Origin: Blepharisma japonicum
Lineage: Eukaryota > Ciliophora > Heterotrichea > Heterotrichida > Blepharismidae
Assembly (NCBI GenBank): GCA_949751835.1
Contig: CATKHK010000001.1
Span: 868,001 to 932,000 of the forward strand
Direction of reading: 5' to 3'
DNA length: 64,000 nucleotides
This document shows, piece by piece, positions 57,203-64,000 of the stretch. The position numbers were made by a program, and so were the translations under genes. The notes beneath the pieces were generated by a model. It searched no databases. It was given only the letters and a program-made list of their open reading frames with translations, and had not been told where the DNA came from. Within the stretch, counting starts at the first letter, position 1. Every line of letters begins with the position of its first letter.

Positions 57203-58856
57203 TTTAGCAAGAAGCTTACCTTTTTAATCCTTGCTGCCCATATAGCTCTCACATATGCTAGCCACTCAAGTTTGACTTCTCCTTCTTTAAGCATACCTAC
57301 AAACTTGTTCTGGGGTAATTTAAATGGCACTAACTATCTTACGGTATCAAGAAACCAAAATAGTCTCGAATATTGCTCAGGTTCTTGGGCTATTGCTGCC
57401 ACAACTGTTCTTTCTGACCGCTTTAAGGTCCTTAGAAATGCTTCATGGCCTGACTATAATATTGCTCCACAAGTCGCACTTAGTTGTATTACACAAGTCG
57501 AAGGCTGCCATGAAGAAGGAGATCCAGCTTATGTCTATGACTATAAATTTACAGAATGGAATTACTGATGAAACTTGTGCAATTTACCAAGGTCGTGATT
57601 TTTCAAATGGAATCCCTTGTGATAGATATGCCATATGCAAAACTTGTTTATACCCAACAAGTTGTGATATTCCTAGCAGGTATTATGCTTACAATATCAC
57701 TGGATACTCAGTTGCCAAAGGGCAGAGTCAAATGTTAAGTGCTTTACAAAGTGGGCCAATCGTATGCGGACTGGATAACACAACTCAGTTTGCAGAATAT
57801 CAGGCTAAAGATAATATACTTATTCCAGACGGCTAACCAAGTAATGGCACCGTTTATGTTTCTATTGTTGGCTATGGAGTTAATTCTGCAGGTACTAGTT
57901 ACTGGATCGGCAGAAACTCCTGGGGAACAGCATGGGGTGACTTCGGATTCTTTAACTTGATAAGAGGAACTAACGCTTTAGGGATCGAGGAATATTGTGT
58001 TTTCCCTACTCCTAATCTTACAATCAAATTAGTTACTAATAACGGCCAAGGAGAAGAAACCTGTATAAATAGCTTTGAGCTCCCTAAACTTGAAAATGAG
58101 CATAATTCTTTTAGAATCAAGCCAACAGCTGATGATGTTCTTACTGCTGTTCCTTCAGCTTGGGACTGGAGAAATGCAAATGGTACAAACTATTTATCAT
58201 GGGTCCGAAACCAAAATGTTCCTCAAAATACTCCTTGGTCTTTTATAATTGCTACAGCATCTTCTATTACTGATAGATTCAATATTATGTTTTACAACGG
58301 CACTTTTAGTCAATTCACTATGTCAATCCAAGATTTACTTGATGAAACTGATGGGATGCAAGAAGATCTTTACCCATCTTTACTAGATGGTATTTCAGAT
58401 GATACATGCCGTCAGTGAATAGGAGGCCAGATTATTCCAAATCAATGCTTGTGGTGTCTACCACCAGCACCTTATGAAGGCCAAGAATCAGATTGCGAAA
58501 GTATTGATCCTCCTTTCTTATTTAAAATAAGCAGCTATAAAAACCTTGCTGGAGCTACCAAGATGATGCAAGAAATATATGCAAATGGGCCTATTACATG
58601 TGGAATCTACTCAAGTACAAAGTTTGCTAACTACACTGGAGGAATTTACAGTGAAATTACAGGAACTTCTATAATAAGCCAATATGTGTCAGTTGTAGGC
58701 TGGGGTGTTGATCCATCAACAAAAACTCAATACTGGATAGGTAGGAATTCTTTGGCTACAAGCTGGGGCGAGTATGGATTTTTTAGGATGCAAATGTTTA
58801 GAAATAACCTTGGTATTGAAACTGATTGCGTATCTGCAGTACCTACTTTTAAGTAA
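57200..58856 (+). pseudogene. double-domain cathepsin X/Z-like pseudoprotease, array copy 6 (broken)
   Basis: Signal peptide MFSKKLTFLILAAHIALTYA and domain 1 (LEYCSGSWAIAATT, Cys to Ser) are intact to ~57545, where one extra base (gactataaattt) shifts the frame. The correct frame then runs to a TAA at 57834-57836, made by a 3-base loss relative to the copy at 47713 (ggc-aaa-ttt-cca to ggc-taa-cca), and continues after it to TAA 58856. TGA Trp at 58416. Domain 2 has the variant loop PQNTPWSFIIATAS and QDLLDETDGMQEDLY helix as in 47713, ISQYVSVVGWG (Gln for His) and RNSLA. Two independent lesions make this a real pseudogene. Confidence 0.82.
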
Positions 58857-59114
58857 AATATCGATTTACTCAATTATTTAAAAAGGAATTTATTATATGT
58901 TTCTTTATTAGAAGTTAAATCTAAAACTTCATTTATAAAATAGGCATTAAAAATATATCCATAGTATAAAATTAAGGTAAAAAATTTTAAATAATTTAAT
59001 AAATAAATCACTGGCTTGAAAACCGAAAAAAAGATTATGATCTTATGCTATCAACAAGAAAATTAATAAGCTTAAATATCCATTTTTTAATTCAACACCA
59101 TTTCTGGGGAAATA
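58857..59114. other. array spacer 6
   Basis: 258 nt, AT-rich; ends in the start-site element of copy 7. Confidence 0.4.
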
Positions 59115-59117
59115 ATG
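59098..59117 (+). promoter_or_regulatory. array start-site element, copy 7
   Basis: ccatttctggggaaataatg ending with ATG 59115. Confidence 0.7.
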
Positions 59118-60827
59118 TTTAGCTCAAAGCTAATCTTTGCAACTCTTGCTATCATTATTGTTTTCACGTCTGGGAGGTATGCTGGTCCCAGCAATCGCTC
59201 TTCCCCAGAACTAAGTGCTCCTACAAGCCTTTTTTGGGGTAAAAATAATGGCATCAGCTATCTTACTGTAACAAGAAACCACAACATTCCTCAATATTGT
59301 ACAAGCTCTTGGGCTGTAGCTGCAACAACTGTCCTTTCTGATCGTTTCAAGGTCCTCAGAAATTCTTCATGGCCTGACTATAACATTTCTCCTCAAGTAG
59401 CATTAAGTTGTATTTCAGGAGTTCAAGGATGCACTACAGAAGGTGACCCAGTTTCAGTCTATGAGTACATTTACCAAAATGGAATCACCGACGAAACCTG
59501 TGCAAGCTACCAAGCCCGCGACTTTTCAAATGGAATTGCATGTGACAGATTAGCTGTATGCAAGAATTGTTTACCTAATGGAAAATGCGACATTCCTAAC
59601 AGATATTTCGTTTACAATATCACTACTTTCGCAGTAGCCAAAGGACCAACTCAGATGGTTAATGCTTTACAAAGCGGCCCTATTGTCTGCCAAATTGGTG
59701 TAACATCTCAATTCCAAAGCTACCAAAGTGGAATTCTTACGCCAACTTCAGGCGCTGCAGTTCTTTTTACTGCTTACGTTTCAATTGTAGGCTATGGGGT
59801 CAGTTCTACTGGGACTAATTATTGGATTGGGAGAAACTCTTGGGGAACTGCATGGGGAGATGCAGGTTTCTTTAACTTGGTCAGTGGATCTAACGCTTTA
59901 GGGATTGAAAACTATTGTGTTTATCCAACTCCTAATAAAACAGTTACTGTAGTTACTACTAACAATCAAGGAAAAGAAGAAAGATCTTATGTCGATATTG
60001 CAGAACTCCATAAGCTTGAAGAAGAGCCAGAAGAACCAATTCAGGGTTATCTTCGAGCCAAGCCAGTGGCTGAAGAAGCTCTTAGTGCTGTTCCTACAAC
60101 TTGGGACTGGGGAAACGTCAAAGGTAAAAACTACCTATCCTGGGTCAGAAATCAAAATATCCCACAATTCTGTAATGCTTCATGGGCCTTTGCTTCTACA
60201 TCTTCACTCACTGACCGTTTCAACATTTTGATTTTCAACGACACTTTCCCTCAATTCACTATTTCTCCGCAAGTTCTCCTTAATTGTGGAGTCGGAAATT
60301 GCACTGGTGGAGACCCAACAGCAGTTTACAATTGGGCTCGTATGAATGGAATCCCAGATGATACCTGTCAACAATACGTAGGTGACTTTTTTGAAACATG
60401 TAATGCAACACAAGTTTGCCAAACTTGTGTATCTCCAGCACCAGCCAATGACACTGTAAACTCGGTCTGTAATCAAGTTACTCCTGCTCACTTATTTAAA
60501 GTCGGAAATTACGGAAATCTTGCTGGAGTCACCAAGATGAAGCAAGAAATTTACAATAACGGGCCAATCACTTGCGGAATTTATGCAAGCAAAGCTTTTG
60601 CAGGTTACACTGGAGGGATTTTTAGTGAATATTCAAGAAGCACTACAATCAGCAACTTCGTCTCTGTTGTCGGCTGGGGAATTGAAAAGAACTCAAATAA
60701 TGAGTACTGGATTGGAAGGAATTCTTGGGGAACCAGCTGGGGTGAGTACGGGTACTTCAAGATGCAGATGTATAGAGATAACCTTGGGATTGAAACTGAC
60801 TGCACTTGGGCAACTCCAAGCTTTTAA
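59115..60827 (+). CDS. double-domain cathepsin X/Z-like pseudoprotease, array copy 7
   Basis: 570 residues with no TGA at all (about 17 Trp, all TGG), suggesting stronger codon selection than in its neighbours. Signal peptide MFSSKLIFATLAIIIVFTSG. Domain 1: PQYCTSSWAVAATT (Cys to Ser65) and FTAYVSIVGYG (His to Ala). Domain 2: PQFCNASWAFASTS (Cys to Ser) and ISNFVSVVGWG (His to Asn). RNSWG Asn kept in both. It keeps the HNIPQYC form close to the cathepsin X mini-loop (HIPQYC) and GNCTGGDP in domain 2, so it is the dead copy nearest to the active gene at 62553. Likely secreted, non-proteolytic. Confidence 0.9.
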   Translation: MFSSKLIFATLAIIIVFTSGRYAGPSNRSSPELSAPTSLFWGKNNGISYLTVTRNHNIPQYCTSSWAVAATTVLSDRFKVLRNSSWPDYNISPQVALSCISGVQGCTTEGDPVSVYEYIYQNGITDETCASYQARDFSNGIACDRLAVCKNCLPNGKCDIPNRYFVYNITTFAVAKGPTQMVNALQSGPIVCQIGVTSQFQSYQSGILTPTSGAAVLFTAYVSIVGYGVSSTGTNYWIGRNSWGTAWGDAGFFNLVSGSNALGIENYCVYPTPNKTVTVVTTNNQGKEERSYVDIAELHKLEEEPEEPIQGYLRAKPVAEEALSAVPTTWDWGNVKGKNYLSWVRNQNIPQFCNASWAFASTSSLTDRFNILIFNDTFPQFTISPQVLLNCGVGNCTGGDPTAVYNWARMNGIPDDTCQQYVGDFFETCNATQVCQTCVSPAPANDTVNSVCNQVTPAHLFKVGNYGNLAGVTKMKQEIYNNGPITCGIYASKAFAGYTGGIFSEYSRSTTISNFVSVVGWGIEKNSNNEYWIGRNSWGTSWGEYGYFKMQMYRDNLGIETDCTWATPSF

Positions 60828-61406
60828 GCAATAAGTTAATTCATTAAACATCGCCACAATATTTTATAAATTTATAATAAATTTAACTGTAAATATTTTA
60901 TATGAAAGAAAGAAAAAATATCATGAAGTCTTTACTTAATTATATTATATTGATAAGTAATAATATACATATATCAAACTAGGTATATCAAGATCTGAAA
61001 AAAAATTGATTTAACTTTTTCCGACACTTAAAAGAGCTTGAAGCCTAATTCATTTAATATTTACGCCAATTATCAACTTAGAGCACTTAAGCTGCTTAAG
61101 GAATTAAATTTTATATTATATTAAAATAATCACAGCACATTAAATTAAACTTAAATATTCCACGAATTCTATATTTCTTTTCTATTTAGTTGAAAAATAA
61201 ATATAGTACCCTTGTCAGTCAGAGAGAGCTTGGGATGAGTGACATTTTAAGGGATATGCACTTGACAAAGCTAAAAAAAGGGATTCTTAAGATCTTGACC
61301 TTGATTAGGTTAAGTTGCTAAATATATTAAGTTAATTCATTAAAAAATTATATATGAATTTGTTATGAAGCTTTTAATTATATAAAAATATAAATTATAA
61401 TAAAAC
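60828..61406. other. intergenic region
   Basis: About 580 nt, AT-rich, between array copy 7 and the LRR gene. No frame, repeat or RNA recognised. Confidence 0.5.
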
Positions 61407-62261
61407 ATGAAAATAGAGGAAGAAGGAGAAGAAGACGAAAATAATGATAAAGAGCAGAACTATCACGGATGCTTTACTTCATTATCATATATTGATAAAG
61501 CAAGAAACCCAGACATAACGAAACTAGACTTATCAAGAGACACAGATCTGAAAAACCTTTTCTTTTTAAGATTTTTCCCAAATTTAAAAGAGCTAGATTT
61601 ATCAAATTCCTTTAATATTCGTGACAATTATCAGTTTGTAAAGCATCTAGAGCAGCTTGAAAAATTGAATTTATTTTCTATTGGACTAACCACAGCAGTC
61701 TATCTAACTCCACTTAAGAATCTTAAGCAGCTTTCGATTTCTTGTCCGATTATAGGTGAAGCAGTAGAATATCTTACCCAATTGCCAGTTCTTAAGGATC
61801 TTGAAATTTGTGGATGCACTAAAGGGATATGAAAGATCAGCCGTTTAACATCATTAAAAAGGCTTGGTCTAAGAGGCATATTTTCTGATGTTTGTGATTC
61901 TTGTAATGAAAGTATGAATGAAGAATTTCCGCAATTAGAATTTCTGGCTTCTCTAACGAATTTGAGAGAACTAGATATTTCCTGCAACGAATATATAAAT
62001 TTTATTCAGCCAATTGTAAATTTACCAAAATTAAAGCGCTTAAGCTTGTCTGGGGATTTGGGGATTCAGGATTTATATCACCTTAAAGAGCTGAATTCTT
62101 TAGAAATATTGGATCTGAGGTATCTTAACTCTATATTTATTAGAACATTTGAAGAAGATATAAAGGTCTTGGCAGAGCATCCCAATCTTCAAGAGCTGTG
62201 AATTGACAATTATGTAGCTCTTCCTGAGCTACCGGATCGAGTAAAGATAATGAGACGATAA
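61407..62261 (+). CDS. leucine-rich-repeat protein
   Basis: 284 residues; TGA encodes two Trp (KGIWKIS, LQELWID). After an acidic N-terminus (MKIEEEGEEDENNDKEQ) come about eight LRRs of the L..L..L.LS/N type (FPNLKELDLSNSFNI, LEQLEKLNLFSIGL, LTNLRELDISCNEYI, LPKLKRLSLSGDLGI, LNSLEILDLRYLNSI). There is no signal peptide or membrane helix, so a cytosolic binding protein. The partner is unknown. It has no start-site element like its neighbours and interrupts the protease array. Confidence 0.8.
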
Positions 62262-62552
62262 TATCATAAATGCTGTTAATTTGATACTTATATATATCTT
62301 GAAGATTGCTCTAAGAATAAAAAAAGCTAATAAAATGTTCTATCCAAATTTTTAATTTCTGAAAAAATTAATAATTTAAGCAAAGGATTTATTATTGCTT
62401 TTAAGTCCTAAGAAATATGCTTAAAAGCTCATTTTTTACTTTATAAAGGTACAACATTTTTTAAATCATAAATGTTAATTTAAAGTAATTCCCTATGCGT
62501 AATTAAGCACATTCCTCCGTTATTTGCTCACATTTTATACATGGAGAATAAT
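62262..62552. other. intergenic region
   Basis: 291 nt, AT-rich. Just before the next ATG the text catggagaataatatg is only a weak match to the array element. Confidence 0.4.
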
Positions 62553-64000
62553 ATGTCGAGGTTTTTGCTTCAACATTTACTGATAGTTCTTTTTATTTCT
62601 TCTGCTTCTGGCTGCTTTATTAAGAACAATGATATTGTACCTCCGCATTCAGCTCCAGAAACTCTTGTTGACCCTTCAAATCTTCCTTCTTATTTATTTT
62701 GGGGAAATTACAGTGGCATCAACTACCTCACAGTTTCAAGAAACCAGCATATCCCTCAATACTGTGGTGGCTGCTGGTCCTTTGCGTCAACTTCTGCCCT
62801 TGCTGACCGTTTTAAGATCCTTCGCAATGCGACTTGGCCAGACTACAATATTGCCCCACAAGTTCCAATCAGCTGTGATTATCTAAGTTTCGGCTGCAAT
62901 GGAGGAGATCCTATGACTGTTTATAAGTACATATATGATCATGGGATCACTGATGAAACCTGTGCAACTTATCAAGCTAAAGATAGAGATAATGGGCTTG
63001 AATGTACAAGGTTATCAAGATGTAAAACTTGTTACAGTAATGGAAAATGCGACATCCCTGACACCCACCTCGTCTACAACGTAACCACCTATGGCTCAGC
63101 AATTGGCGAAACCCAAATGCTTAATGCCTTACAAAATGGTCCAATTGCCTGCTCAATGGACGCTACAAACCAATTTGAAAACTATACTGGAGGGATCTTC
63201 ATCCCTACAAGCTTAGACGTCGCCACTAATCATGTAGTAGAACTTGTAGGCTATGGGGTAGAAAATAATACCAAATATTGGATTGGGAGAAATTCCTGGG
63301 GCACTTATTGGGGAGAAAAAGGACTTTTCAGGATTATCAGAGGAAGAGATGCCCTGGCTATTGAAGAATACTGCGCCTGGGCAACTCCAGACCCAGTTGT
63401 CAAGCAGGTAAATAAGACTTTGGTAGAAGAAAAATCCGTTACTGAGCTCAAGATATTAGAAGTTTTTGAAAGACCTGAAAAAGCAGGCTGCAGGATAGAA
63501 AAATCAGAATTAAAGCTGCAGGCAGAAGCAAATGGGTATAAACTTGAAGAAGATGCAGCTGCAACAGTTCCAACAGCTTGGGACTGGAGAAATGTGTCTG
63601 GGCTGAACTATATGTCTTGGACAAGGAATATGAATAACCCACAGTTTTGTGGAGCTTGCTGGGCACACGCAGCAACATCTTGCATTGCAGATAGAATCAA
63701 TATTCTAAGAAATGACACTGTTGCCCAGATTTCTATATCTCCACAGGTAATTCTCAATTGTAATGCAGGCGGCAACTGTACAAGTGGAGACCCAATTGGA
63801 GTTTATAAATTCGCTCAACAATATGGTCTTCCAGACGATACTTGCCAACAATATCTTGCAGAACCAGTCGAAAATGCAACTTGCTCAGCACGACAAGTTT
63901 GTGAAACCTGCATCCCACCACCTCCTAAAGAAGGTCAAATTTCTAATTGTTCAGCTATAACAAATCCTCCTCTTTGGTATGTCGGCTCTTATGGATTTTT
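62553..64000 (+). CDS. double-domain cathepsin X/Z-like cysteine protease, likely active (3' partial)
   Basis: Open to the window end (482 codons). ATG 62553 gives a good signal peptide (MSRFLLQHLLIVLFISSASG); an in-frame ATG at 62541 is the alternative. Domain 1: HIPQYCGGCWSFAST with nucleophile Cys74, NHVVELVGYG with His227 and RNSWG with Asn247, plus GCNGGDP, all canonical for papain-family enzymes; HIPQYCG is the cathepsin X/Z signature. Domain 2: PQFCGACWAHAATS with Cys369; its His lies beyond the window. It shares the two-domain plan, linker position and ~45 structural Cys with the upstream copies. It is a probable lysosomal or secreted exopeptidase-type enzyme and the closest to the ancestor of the array. 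Confidence 0.92.
   Translation, partial: MSRFLLQHLLIVLFISSASGCFIKNNDIVPPHSAPETLVDPSNLPSYLFWGNYSGINYLTVSRNQHIPQYCGGCWSFASTSALADRFKILRNATWPDYNIAPQVPISCDYLSFGCNGGDPMTVYKYIYDHGITDETCATYQAKDRDNGLECTRLSRCKTCYSNGKCDIPDTHLVYNVTTYGSAIGETQMLNALQNGPIACSMDATNQFENYTGGIFIPTSLDVATNHVVELVGYGVENNTKYWIGRNSWGTYWGEKGLFRIIRGRDALAIEEYCAWATPDPVVKQVNKTLVEEKSVTELKILEVFERPEKAGCRIEKSELKLQAEANGYKLEEDAAATVPTAWDWRNVSGLNYMSWTRNMNNPQFCGACWAHAATSCIADRINILRNDTVAQISISPQVILNCNAGGNCTSGDPIGVYKFAQQYGLPDDTCQQYLAEPVENATCSARQVCETCIPPPPKEGQISNCSAITNPPLWYVGSYGF

Noticed and set aside
57532-57553. A 22-nt GT...AG stretch in array copy 6 whose removal would restore the frame
   Set aside because: Introns here are 15-16 nt, the removed residues are conserved in every sister copy, and the TAA at 57834 would remain. 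A one-base insertion is simpler.
41895-64000. The array as active proteases using Ser as nucleophile
   Set aside because: The partner His is also gone in every domain of the seven copies, so a Ser-His mechanism has no base.

Overview
The window looks like macronuclear DNA of a heterotrich ciliate close to Blepharisma. Genes are AT-rich and tightly packed. Many are broken by in-frame TGA where conserved families need tryptophan (WD40 repeats, CDC14, MyTH4, NBR1, cathepsins). Every gene ends in TAA or TAG. Nine introns of only 15-16 nt (GTA...AG) can be placed. UGA=Trp plus 15-16-nt introns fits Blepharisma; Stentor has similar introns but the standard code. Read this way, neighbouring ORF fragments fuse into full-length genes. 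The species itself is inference.

Layout. 1-14.3 kb: a WD40-ankyrin-TRP-like channel (5' end cut off), a BPI/LBP-type lipid-binding protein, a cysteine-rich GPI-anchored-type protein, a DUF229 sulfatase-fold protein, a CDC14 phosphatase and an unknown protein with a HELSH zinc motif. 16.2-31.5 kb: four leishmanolysin (peptidase M8) genes with different C-terminal ends, an M8 gene remnant, an amino-acid permease and a small type I membrane protein. 31.7-41.2 kb: compact housekeeping genes: a UTP25/DEF ribosome-biogenesis protein, two adjacent two-helix membrane proteins, a motorless MyTH4-FERM protein, a coiled-coil protein, an unknown membrane protein and an NBR1-like autophagy receptor. 41.9-64 kb: a same-strand array of secreted proteins, each with two cathepsin X/Z-like (peptidase C1A) domains, plus an LRR gene.

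The array is the most unusual part. Seven copies (five intact, two broken) have lost both the catalytic Cys (to Ser, once Thr) and the catalytic His in both domains. They keep the Asn-Ser-Trp/Leu region, the disulfide cysteines and the signal peptides. An eighth gene, running off the right end, keeps the active-site Cys in both domains and the His and Asn of domain 1. The dead copies share a 19-nt element ending at the ATG, and the spacers hold decayed copies of the same 5' ends. This is a birth-and-death family of secreted pseudoproteases beside a likely active relative.

Many products are secreted or on the surface (M8 proteases, C1A paralogues, BPI, Cys-rich GPI protein, channel), so the flanking regions look like accessory cell-surface loci around a conserved core. 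No tRNA, rRNA, CRISPR or clear transposon was seen.
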